A DNA stretch of 64,000 nucleotides from Paludibacteraceae bacterium (lineage in GTDB: Bacteria; Bacteroidota; Bacteroidia; Bacteroidales; Paludibacteraceae), in assembly GCA_017450685.1 (NCBI GenBank), contig JAFSTB010000008.1:1-64000 (forward strand). The letters run 5' to 3'. Under the pieces are notes generated by a model. It was not told where the DNA came from. It did no database searches and saw only the letters and a list, made by a program, of their open reading frames with translations. How positions within the stretch are numbered: the first letter of the stretch is position 1; each line of letters starts with the position of its first letter. Position numbers and translations under genes: made by a program. Shown one piece after another: positions 43,297-52,900 of this stretch.

Positions 43297-46053
43297 TTAG
43301 CGAATTACCTTTACGCCATCAACCACATACACACCTGCGGGCAGAGTATTGAAGATATTGGTTTCTCCGAGATATTGACCCATGATAGTATAGATACCTT
43401 TTTGTGCTGAAGTAGTCATTTCTGCATCTTCAATTGCAGTAGGAGCATCTTGGCGACCTACAATCATGAAGCGGTTGGCAGAAACAGCATCTTCAGGAGC
43501 GGTGAACTCATAGGTATTGCCTTCGCTCATCTCGGTTACAACGCCTGTGAGCATATCTTTGATAGCATATACATTGCCTTCCACATTGCTGAATGACATG
43601 GTATATCTGACACCTTTTTGGCTCTTGAGAGAGAGCATAGTGCCTTCGATGTTATCGGTAGCCACATTACTGTAGTCTTGACCAGCAACGGTAGCGTAGA
43701 AGTTGAAGTGGTTGCTGTTCATATACTTGTCGGCATCTGCGCCGTTGTCGTATGCTGCGCTGAACTCGGCATTCTCGGTGAGACGAACGGCATCGGTCTT
43801 ACCATTTTCTGCGGTAAGAGTAATCTTAACATAGTTATCGTTGGAAGCCATTTGACGTGCCGGAGCAGTAGCAGCCACTTTGTTATAACGCGGGTTACCC
43901 CAGATGGTACTACGATAGTCAACTGATACAGTAGGAATATCGCTGCTGCGGAGTTGAAGGATGAAGGTCTGCATAGGAGCAATCTCTTTCATGAAATCGT
44001 CAAGACGATCGGCATGGTCACGCAAGTCACGCATGGTAACAGCCTCATAGACTTGGTTATTAGCATCCCACATATAAACGGCACCACCGATAGTAGGATC
44101 GTTCATTACGTCAGCAAGAAGGGTCTTGGCATCAATATAAGCGGTGTAGGAGTTACCGAAGAAGTTGTAACCTTTGGCTTGGAAGAGCAGGTCTTTATTC
44201 AGATTGCCTACGAGGTTGCCCTTGAAGATGTAGGTCACTTCTGTTTCGCCGGTGGTGGGAGTACCATTTACCTCGTCGTATGTAAGAGTATAGCCAAGGA
44301 ACGGAACCATTTGGTCAACAGTGCGGTCAGCCCATTCATTTTCGATATAGTCCCAGCCTTGCAGATATGTAGGTACGGTTATTTCAGTACCTTCTGCATT
44401 CTGTTTAGTCCAAGAGGTGATACCGTTGACAGGCATTGCGAAACGATGCCAGTACCAGTCTTCTCCGTCTTTACCTGCATTAGCAATCATCTTAACGGTA
44501 AGGTTAGGAGTAGTGTTGACTATTACGTCGGGGTTAAGGAGGAAGGAAGCAGGTTTGGTGTCTTCGGTCTCAATAACTATACCTTCAGCGTCGCCGGTGA
44601 TAACACCACCTTCACCTACTACGAGAGTTGCACCCGGCTCTACCACTACTTGTGAGCCTGCAGCCACGTCAAGACCGTTGGTCACTTCGAGGGTCTTACC
44701 TTCGCCTACGGTGAGGGTAGCGTCGCTGCCTACTTCAACGTAGTTGGCAACAGTGCTTTCTTGTTCTACACTTTCGTTAGCGGAGATGATGAACTCGGTG
44801 TTCTCGTTCTGACCTTCACCTTCGCCTTCAACGTCAGCGTTAATGGAGTAAGCAGTGGTGATAGCTTTACGCACGCGGTAGAGAGTCGTTTCCACACCGT
44901 CTTGAATGGTGTTAATCTCTTTCACTTCATAGCCTTCAGGAATCTCAGCAAAGCGGATATTCACATTTCCGGTCATTTTACCCTCATCATCTATTACCCA
45001 ACTATCGTACCAACCAATAGATGTAGGATCGAAGGAATAAGTACCGCCCTTAAATACCATTGAAACTACTGGCATCTCATTCTCTCCTTCAGGAATAAAG
45101 GGTTGTCCGGCAGGTGTAAAAATGATCTGATTTAGAACGGGATCAGTAAAGTTTTCCGACCAAGAAGCATTGAAGAACGAATCATCACCATCGATAGTAA
45201 CTTTTGCCACAAATTGATCACGATTAGCAACAGGGATTGAGTATTTAACATCCAACAAGCGTTGACTTTGGTCGCCTATTTGCTCGGCATTCATACCGCA
45301 ACTTGTCAAATTGAGAGTGATATTAGCATCCTCGAAAGCAAACACACCAAATGCATTACTTATACCACTATGCACATTGGGAGCGTCGAAGAAACATTTA
45401 GTAGCATCTACAACTGTGCCATAGGAACCCTCTTTGAAATACATGCCGCAATAACCGCTGAATGACGAATTGTTGGCAATAACATGAGCTTTAATCCAAG
45501 AATAATAGGGATAGTCGTTGTTCTTACCCAACAATTGGCAATTATTCAATGTGTATGTAGGATTATTAGTATCTGATCCGCCTAAAAAGAGAGGAGCAGA
45601 ATTAGCGCGTACACCACCTGTAATATCCATTACTACATTAGTAAGGGTTACAGTATTGATGTTGTGCTGGAAACGGATGCTGGCACCATAACTACTTGTT
45701 TTTTTGTTATTGACAAGAGTGATATCTTTAATCACAATATCCATCATTGCAACATCTTCTGCCTTCTCATTAACATACAATGTTGCCCAGAAATCTGCAT
45801 TTGCGCGTTTGCAAGCACCTGTAAGTGTGTGACCTTGACCATCAATAGTTATTGATTTGGTTATATTAAGATAATAATCAGAAGTATAACTATAGTCGAT
45901 ATCTGCTGTGAGGCGAATCTCGTCACCGTTGTTAGCGGAGTTAATTGCGGTTTGCAAATCTGCAATAGTGCCAACCTCAATAACTGCGGCATTTAAGTTC
46001 GTACTGATAAGCAATGATGTTACCATCAGTAAAAATAAATAAATCTTCTTCAT
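43297..46053 (-). CDS. Large secreted protein with beta-helix and T9SS sorting tail
   Basis: The 918-aa protein has a signal peptide and a right-handed beta-helix-like first part (about 25-300), with recurrent strands such as ITIDGQGHTLTG and TVTLTNVVMDITG. A cell-wall-like spacer rich in Val/Gly/Glu follows (about 420-500), then a beta-sandwich region, a domain shared with the neighbouring 233-aa protein (about 765-890), and a C-terminal tail (KGIYTIMGQYL, then LPAGVYVVDGVKVIR). The tail is a textbook-looking type A T9SS sorting signal. The role of the helix is unknown; relatives bind or cleave polysaccharides. No promoter of the usual type was found upstream. Confidence 0.85.
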   Translation of the reverse strand: MKKIYLFLLMVTSLLISTNLNAAVIEVGTIADLQTAINSANNGDEIRLTADIDYSYTSDYYLNITKSITIDGQGHTLTGACKRANADFWATLYVNEKAEDVAMMDIVIKDITLVNNKKTSSYGASIRFQHNINTVTLTNVVMDITGGVRANSAPLFLGGSDTNNPTYTLNNCQLLGKNNDYPYYSWIKAHVIANNSSFSGYCGMYFKEGSYGTVVDATKCFFDAPNVHSGISNAFGVFAFEDANITLNLTSCGMNAEQIGDQSQRLLDVKYSIPVANRDQFVAKVTIDGDDSFFNASWSENFTDPVLNQIIFTPAGQPFIPEGENEMPVVSMVFKGGTYSFDPTSIGWYDSWVIDDEGKMTGNVNIRFAEIPEGYEVKEINTIQDGVETTLYRVRKAITTAYSINADVEGEGEGQNENTEFIISANESVEQESTVANYVEVGSDATLTVGEGKTLEVTNGLDVAAGSQVVVEPGATLVVGEGGVITGDAEGIVIETEDTKPASFLLNPDVIVNTTPNLTVKMIANAGKDGEDWYWHRFAMPVNGITSWTKQNAEGTEITVPTYLQGWDYIENEWADRTVDQMVPFLGYTLTYDEVNGTPTTGETEVTYIFKGNLVGNLNKDLLFQAKGYNFFGNSYTAYIDAKTLLADVMNDPTIGGAVYMWDANNQVYEAVTMRDLRDHADRLDDFMKEIAPMQTFILQLRSSDIPTVSVDYRSTIWGNPRYNKVAATAPARQMASNDNYVKITLTAENGKTDAVRLTENAEFSAAYDNGADADKYMNSNHFNFYATVAGQDYSNVATDNIEGTMLSLKSQKGVRYTMSFSNVEGNVYAIKDMLTGVVTEMSEGNTYEFTAPEDAVSANRFMIVGRQDAPTAIEDAEMTTSAQKGIYTIMGQYLGETNIFNTLPAGVYVVDGVKVIR

Positions 46054-46124
46054 TTTTGATTGAAATTAAGTTAGTATAAGAGTCGTGAGACTCGGTTAAT
46101 TATTTGATTATCTGCTTTCTAAGC

Positions 46125-46153
46125 TGCACAAAAAACGTTCGTTTTTTTTGTAC
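46125..46153. repeat. Palindrome with A-run/CG/T-run core, copy 1
   Basis: TGCACAAAAAACG then TTCGTTTTTTTTGTAC form an imperfect palindrome. It closely resembles the stem at 46244-46289 and lies just upstream of the orphan promoter. It could be a terminator or a duplicated hairpin. Confidence 0.55.
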
Positions 46154-46177
46154 AATTGATTTTTTGTCGTACCTTTG
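46147..46177 (+). promoter_or_regulatory. Orphan promoter of the candidate small RNA
   Basis: TTTG at 46147-46150, 19 bases, TACCTTTG at 46170-46177: consensus quality. No plus-strand gene follows; the next genes are on the minus strand. Confidence 0.7.
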
Positions 46178-46183
46178 CGGCGT

Positions 46184-46290
46184 GAAAAGGTAGGTGTATT
46201 GTGTTTCAAGCACTTACCAAAAGCAAAACAAATGAAAAGAGGCAAAAAAGTTGCACAAAAAAACGAACGTTTTTTGTGCAACTTTTTTTA
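46184..46290 (+). ncRNA. Candidate small RNA with 19-codon ORF and strong terminator
   Basis: Starting a few bases after the promoter, a transcript of about 105 nt would end at a long hairpin (46244-46289): a GTTGCAC stem flanked by A and T runs, with only one bulged A and a 3' T tail. It contains a 19-codon frame (46232-46291, MKRGKKVAQKNERFLCNFF) whose second half is the terminator stem itself. Promoter and terminator with no gene between them suggest a free-standing RNA. The boundaries are predicted. Confidence 0.5.
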
Positions 46291-46370
46291 GAAAAGGGGG
46301 GACACCTTAATATATAAGGGTTCGCCATATATGGCGAAGGATGAACCGACAGGAACGGCGAGGGATGAGC

Positions 46371-46940
46371 CTACTGAGAGGGCAGCATAGAAGAGGCGGT
46401 TATGGCGCGGGTAGCATTGACGAGGCGTTGTTCGCCGCTGCCGTAGATGCATACATAAGAAACGGAGAGCGACTGTATCTCTTTTATATAGAGGTTGGTC
46501 AGATACTCTCTTCGGTGCGGGTTCTCTCTCACGGGGTCATCTTCGAAAGGCAGGTCTGGCATACAGACGAGATAGAGATCGGGCTTATACTCACTTAGTG
46601 CCTCGTCCACCCATTCAGGGCAGGTGCCATACTTATCAATTAGCCATATCTTGGTGACTATAAGGTCGGTATCAAAGAAAAAGAGTTGTTTGGAACGGAT
46701 GTCGGCTTGCAGGGAAGGTGCGACTGCCGGCGCTGCGTCTTGGGCTTCCAAACACTGCTGACGGGCTATATGGAGCACATCGTCGCAGGTGTATGGTCGG
46801 TTGAGTGCCTGCACATAAGTGCGAGCATATTCGGGTATGACGTGAGCGGCATAACCTTGCTGCTTATAATAGTGAGCCAAGGCTTGAGCAAGAGTGGACT
46901 TGCCCGTCGATTCGGCACCTATGAGAACGGATTTGAGCAA
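46371..46940 (-). CDS. NadR-like nucleotide-metabolism kinase (AAA ATPase)
   Basis: The 189-aa protein is the P-loop half of NadR-type proteins. It has Walker A in GAESTGKSTLAQALA, EYARTYV, FFDTDLIVTKIW, and a lid region with DDPVRENP. NadR kinases phosphorylate nicotinamide riboside in NAD salvage. The nucleotidyltransferase half is absent, so it is the stand-alone form common in Bacteroidota. The only good start is a TTG at 46940; the region just upstream is a purine-rich repeat. It follows sprA by 25 bases and is probably co-transcribed. Confidence 0.85.
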   Translation of the reverse strand: MLKSVLIGAESTGKSTLAQALAHYYKQQGYAAHVIPEYARTYVQALNRPYTCDDVLHIARQQCLEAQDAAPAVAPSLQADIRSKQLFFFDTDLIVTKIWLIDKYGTCPEWVDEALSEYKPDLYLVCMPDLPFEDDPVRENPHRREYLTNLYIKEIQSLSVSYVCIYGSGEQRLVNATRAITASSMLPSQ

Positions 46941-46963
46941 ATGAGGAATGAGGAGTGAGGAAT
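46941..46963 (-). repeat. Purine-rich ATGAGGAATGAGGAG repeat
   Basis: The gap between sprA and the kinase gene reads ATGAGGAATGAGGAGTGAGG on the plus strand, a simple-sequence repeat of GAGGAATG/GAGGAGTG units. It seems to have replaced the original start region of the kinase gene. Confidence 0.65.
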
Positions 46964-46965
46964 TG

Positions 46966-49900
46966 TTAGCGGGTGAGCATGAGTTTGACGGTTATACCGG
47001 CGTTATCGGTCTTGATGGGATAGGAGTTGGAGATAAGCGGTATGGTGGATTGGTGGTCGTAGAAGAGTTGCATATTCACTTTTTGTGATATGACATATTC
47101 GGCACTAATCTTCAGTCCCCACACTTTATTTCCTGCCGAGGCTTGCGTTATGTTCTCTTCCACCTTGCGCAGCAGAGTGACGATGTTCTTATAACTGAAA
47201 TCGACATTGAGTTTGAGGTCGTTGCTCACTTTGCGTTGCACCCCTTCTTTGTTCTTGGCTGTGAAATGCAGGTCTTTGACCGTATATCCGGCACCCACAA
47301 CGAACTCGTTGGTATGTCCTTCGGTCAGTTGTACGGAAGTGACGTTAAGTGCTATGTTACGTTGTTTGCGGTATTCGGTTTTGATGCTGAGTGAGTTTTT
47401 GAGTGTCATGTTGAGTCCGATAAGCGGTGAGAAGGACTCTTGCAGTGTGACTGAGGAGATGTCGTAAGAAGCCGATGGAACAGGCATCTGCGTGGTTACA
47501 TCACGTGTGAAGCCTAATGTCTTGTCGCTGCCACCGGCGTTAGCCCAAGTGGAATAGGTGCTATACGAGCCGATAGCATATTTGCAGGTATAAGCGTGTG
47601 TGAGCACCACAGAACGGAAGTGGTCTCTTATCCAAGGCAGTCGTCCTATGCCGTCGAAGGAGATGCTCCAGTTAGGCATAGTGCGCAGGATGCTAAGGAA
47701 GGGGTTAAAGGATGCTTTGTTGATGTCTCTGCCTGTATAAGCGGCGAGGAAAGCAGGTACGAGTACGTCAGCGGAGTTGCGATTGACAACGCCGTGGTTG
47801 GGGTTATAAGGTTTGCCTACGAGCGAGTCGGGTATGAAAGTGCTGTTGGCAGGATAGAGGACACCATTGTATCTGTTCTGCACACGTTGTGCCATTACGT
47901 CGCGATTGACGAGGAACTGGTTGAAGGGCTTGGAAGAGTAGTTGTTAGATGCTTTGCCTATTTTGGCGAAGGCAGTGGCGATAGCCACTTCCGTTATGTT
48001 GAACGAGCCGGTAGCATTGCGTTGCAGCACATATTTCTCTTCGTCTTGCAGAGATGTGCCATAGAGCATTGAGGTGGAGTGTGCCTCGTAGCGTTTGCCG
48101 TTGAGTTGAATCTTGAATCCGGGGAAAGGTTCGAGCGTTATCTTCACGTCGAAGTCGGAAGTGTTAGCCAGTCCGGCAGGTTGTGCCACATCTTTGCTGA
48201 GCGACAGCCAGCCGTTGTCTTTGGCTTTTTCCACGAAGTTGTCTTTGAAGAAGCCGAAGGCAAAGTCCCATCCCGGAGCATACATATTATCCACATGCTT
48301 TTGTCCGAAGAAGCCTATCTGTGGCCGGAAGCCGGGAACGGTGAGTGAGTTGGTATGTCTGTATGTTACTTGCACGCGCCTGAGCATAGTGCCGAAGTAG
48401 GCAGCAAAGTCCATTGTCAGTTGAGCAGCGGAGCGTTGGTTGGGGTCGCGTGTGATGATAGTGACGGTAGCGTTCTCTATGTTGGTTTTGGCGGTGAGCA
48501 TCACCTTATTATTACCGTTGGTGCGGAACTTGACGGGAATGGTCTTACCCGTTGAATCGGTGACTGTTACGGTGAGTGATTCTGAGTTGAGACGGTGGTT
48601 GATTTCTTTGGCTACACCTTTTTCGAGCGAGATGGTCTGTGTGAAGTCTTTGGAGCGGAACTTACGTGCGCGGGTGTTCTTGTTGGACATGCGTTGGTTG
48701 AGTTGCTTCCAATAGTTGCTTTTGCCATAGAGTGTCTCGAAGTTGATCTGTGCATCACCTTGTATGGCTCGTGTGCTACCGATGGTGTTACCGAGGTCTT
48801 GTTTGGTGGTAGAGCCTGCGGTACGGTTCCACGTATAGGTACCGTTGTAGGAAGCGTTGGCGGTGAGGCAGTCGAGGTAAGGAATGCGGTTGAGAGGTAT
48901 GTTCCACGAGGCGGTGAACACCTGTTGATAGGTATAAGGTGTACCCCACGTGCGCATACTACGCATGATAGTATCTTTCCAAGCCTCGTAATAGTCGTTG
49001 GTGAAGTTATAGTCGCGAATTATTTCCGGTGTGTAGTAACCCTCATCGACGGTGGAGTTCATAGCGGTATGGAAGGTGAACTTCATATCTTTGGTGAGGT
49101 TGTACTTGAAGTCGAAGTTGCGGTCCCAAGTGAAGTCCTTGGAGAAGGTGGGAGTTTTGACGGCACTGCTCTCAGCCTCGCCGGTGTTGCTGAAGTCACG
49201 CATACGAAGCATAGAGAAGTTACGGTTCATATTGGTGTTGAAGCCCCACGACTGCGGCAAGTAGTAGAAATTGAGTTCGAAAAGGATCTTGACGTTCTTC
49301 ACTTTCTCCACTTTCTTGAACGGTTCCCACGGTTTGGGGTTGAAACTATAGGCATAGTTGAACGACCCTTTTTGGTTGGAAGCCTGGTCTTTTTGTATTT
49401 CGGGTGTACGGTTGATAGTCTTGCTATAAGCCGCTGATATACTGAAGTTAGCGGGATCGTAGAACATATCCTTTTTCTTCGAGTGTATGTCCACTTTGAG
49501 GTTAGTGACGCTGAAGGAGATAGCGTCTTTGGTGGTCTGAGTACGGCTCTTGACCGAGTCTTTGTCCGACTTCGAAGAATAGGTGCTCAGTGTCTGTTTG
49601 AGTGTTATATCCGAATCGACCGGATCATATTTGGGGCTTTGTATATCTTTCGAGTAACTGACATAGAGCGGGATACGCAGTTTGGCTTGTTCGGGGAAGA
49701 GTCGTCCTGCTTCCAGGGCTGAACTAACCGAAACCTGATAACTGTCTTCCATGTTTCGGCTTTGCACATTGCTTTCTATGCTGCCGTATCCGGCTGTCTC
49801 AATGTGTCCTGTGACGTTGACTTGTGCTATATCGCTTATGCCGAGTGATACGTTAGCCATAGCAGCCACACCGCCATCTTCGTTGAACTCGTTAAGGCGC

Positions 49901-52900
49901 AACTCATTGACCCATACCTCACCATTAACACCGCCGTTCTTGGGGTTCTTACGGTTACGCACACCTATCATTATCGTCTCTATCTCTGCCAATGTGGGGT
50001 TACCCATAACGGTGATCTTGTTTTGCGGACGGTCGTTGTCGGTGTCGAATATTATATAAGGTATATTGTTCCCTACTGTCTGGTCGCCTCCTCTCTTGGC
50101 TTTGTTGCGTTCGGTCTTGGCATCGGTGAAGACGGATAGAGGGAAGTTGAACTCATTTTCTGCCGGCCACACTTTGACTCGGTCGTTGTCGTTATTGTTG
50201 TTATAGACACCGGGGTCGGTCAGTATGAGCGGTATCTCATACTCGTAGTAGTTATATTTGAGGTCGGAGCCGATACGTATGAAGCAACTGAGGTCTTCGT
50301 CTTGTATCTTATCTTGTTCGGGGTCGGATGCAACGGCTTCGGCGTGAACGAACATCTTGAGTCGTTTGTAGTTACGCATATCGAAGGCAGTGTTCTTATA
50401 CACGGCGAGTGCATCATTGAGAGCAAGGTTATTAACGTGTAGCACGAGTGCTTGTTCGTTTTGTGCTATCAGTTGTGCTTGTCCGGGGTCAGTCTGTCTA
50501 GATATGCCGGGCGGCAGCACATAGTTGACAGGCATACGTGCGCTGTTCTCTTCAATGCTGATGGCTTGTGCATCGAGCAGTGCGTTGGAGGTGGGGTTGG
50601 TGGTGTTATATTGTCCGGTGGAGACGTTGTAGAATAGTCCTTTGGAATAGTTACGCCACTCGCCGCGCACCAATTCCAAGGTGGCAAAACGCAGGTGTGT
50701 AGGCTGTTCGCAACCGGTGAGGTACATACGCATAAAACGTATGGACTTATAGTTGCGTATGCCGCCCACGTTGCGCACATCGCTTCCTCTGACGGGAATC
50801 TTAAACTGATACCATGTCACTTTCTGCACCTCGCCGTTACGCAGGGTCACATCCACCTCCAGTTTTTCGGTTATATGTTGCAGTCCGACCTCCATCTGTG
50901 AGGGGTTGAGAGTGACGTGATACTCATAGTATTTCTCGTTCTCGTTGAGGGTATTATCTTGGTTGATATCCTCTATGTCGGGCAGCAGTGTATAGGCTGT
51001 GCCGTATCTGTCGTTAGCGCCGCTGGCGGGTGAGTTGCCTTCCGTACCGTTGATATGCTTATATCGTTTGAGTACGGGTGTCTCTTGTTCGTCCCAGTCG
51101 TTGCCGCGATAGTAGTGGTAGTTATCACCTGCCGGGTCATTGATGGGTGAGAAGGGGTCGTCAGCCCAGACGCGCAGTGTGTCGGGGTTCACTTTTTGCC
51201 GGAGTGCTTGCACGAAGTCGCCATAGGGTTTCTGACCTTGATATTCATACAGGAACTCCTGCACGGTGCTCAGTCCGTTCAGACCCACGTCTTGACGCTC
51301 GCGTGCGCCGCTCTCGTTGGAGAAAGCGACGGTAGTACTGGTGGTGCGAGGCACATATCCCCATATAGTGGAGTCAAGCAGGTAGTGGTCGTTGTCGTTA
51401 AGGGGCAAACCGTGCTCGAAGGATTTTTTGCCGTCGCGCAAGATATCCTCACTTATGTCGCCAAGGTTGATATAGAGGTCTCCGCCTTGGAAGGTCTCGC
51501 CGTTAGTGAGGCGCGGGTCCATAAGCCAGAACTGTATGTACTCGATGTTAGCGCGCTCAAAGTCAGTGCTTTCCAACTTACGCATCATAGCACCGTAGTT
51601 CTGCTTGGGGTCGATGAGTTCACCTTTATCGTTGATACGGTCGGCATTGATATTATACGGTCCGCGCTCGTTGGGGTAGTAAGAGAGGTTGAGGATAGAC
51701 ATACGTGTATCTTCGCTGGCTAACACCTCTTTGTTTGGATATAGTTCTTGTTCATAGACGATACGTGTACGGTGGTCGGACATCGCATCGGGATTGCTTT
51801 TTATATGCGCCGGTGTGTTGGTCTGGGGGTAGCCGAAGATAGGATCGACGGTGTACCAAGAGAGCATGGCACGGTGGGAGTTATACTGTATGCTGTTGCT
51901 TGCTTGAGCGTCAGCGTAGAAAGAGTTGCTATTGCCGCTTCTGTCGGGGTCGGCAGGAGTGGAGGCGAGGAACCAGCCGTTGGGGTAATGGACATCGATA
52001 GCGTTAGTGGTTGATTCAAAGTCGTCTATATATGCCGTACCGGCTTTACCCACATCTCTGGTATGTCCGGGTATGAGGTGTGCAAACTCGGCTCCCACTT
52101 GGAAAGTGGACGGAGCGGTGGCTGTTATCCACGGTATGCGGTCGATGGCGTTGCTCAGCCAATGCATCTCGGTCTTATAGTTGAGGTTCAGTCCCCAAAT
52201 AGTGTTGGACAGAGGTTCGCTACCGGCGTTCACTTTGGTGGTCAGCGGACGCTCATGCATATACATCAGTGTTCCGCCGATAGAGAAGTCTTTGTTGAAG
52301 TCGTACTCCAGATGCACTCCGTATAGACCTTTTCGCAGCATAGAGAAGGTGGACTGGTTCTCCAACTTAACATCCACTTTTGTGCCGGCATCGAGTATCG
52401 ACTGGTTGAGGATGGTGACCACACCCATCGTATAATCGACCGTATAGTCCACGTTCTCCACGAGGGTGGCACCGCCGGCAGTCACTGTCACGCTTCCGCG
52501 AGGCACGTTCATGGCATTGAGGCGTATCTCACTTCCGTTGGTACCTTTGTACTTACCTTGCAGTGTGAACTTATTCTTCTCGCTTATCTCCTGTGCGTTG
52601 ATAAGGGTCGAGTCGTACAGTTCCTGGAAGCAGTAGCGTGCCACCAGTTCGGGGTCGTGACCCAGTTTCTCGGCGAGGTGGCTACCGAAAGGTTCCAGCA
52701 CGGGGAACATTATTCTGCCGGAGGAGGAGAAAGCGGTATAACCTTCCACATAGTCGAATCTGCCGTCGGGCGACTGGTTGTTCTTGGTATCTAATCGGTC
52801 AAGGTTAAGCACTCGTAGCAGTTGCACACCTTTCATCGGTCCTTCGGTGAGGTACTGCAAGTTGGTACCCACAGAGTCGTTGCGGTAGTTGATATATAGT

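Noticed and set aside
48595..49437. Long plus-strand frames opposite sprA (for example 280 codons)
   Set aside because: They mirror sprA codon structure and have no signal, domain or start context; typical antisense shadow frames.
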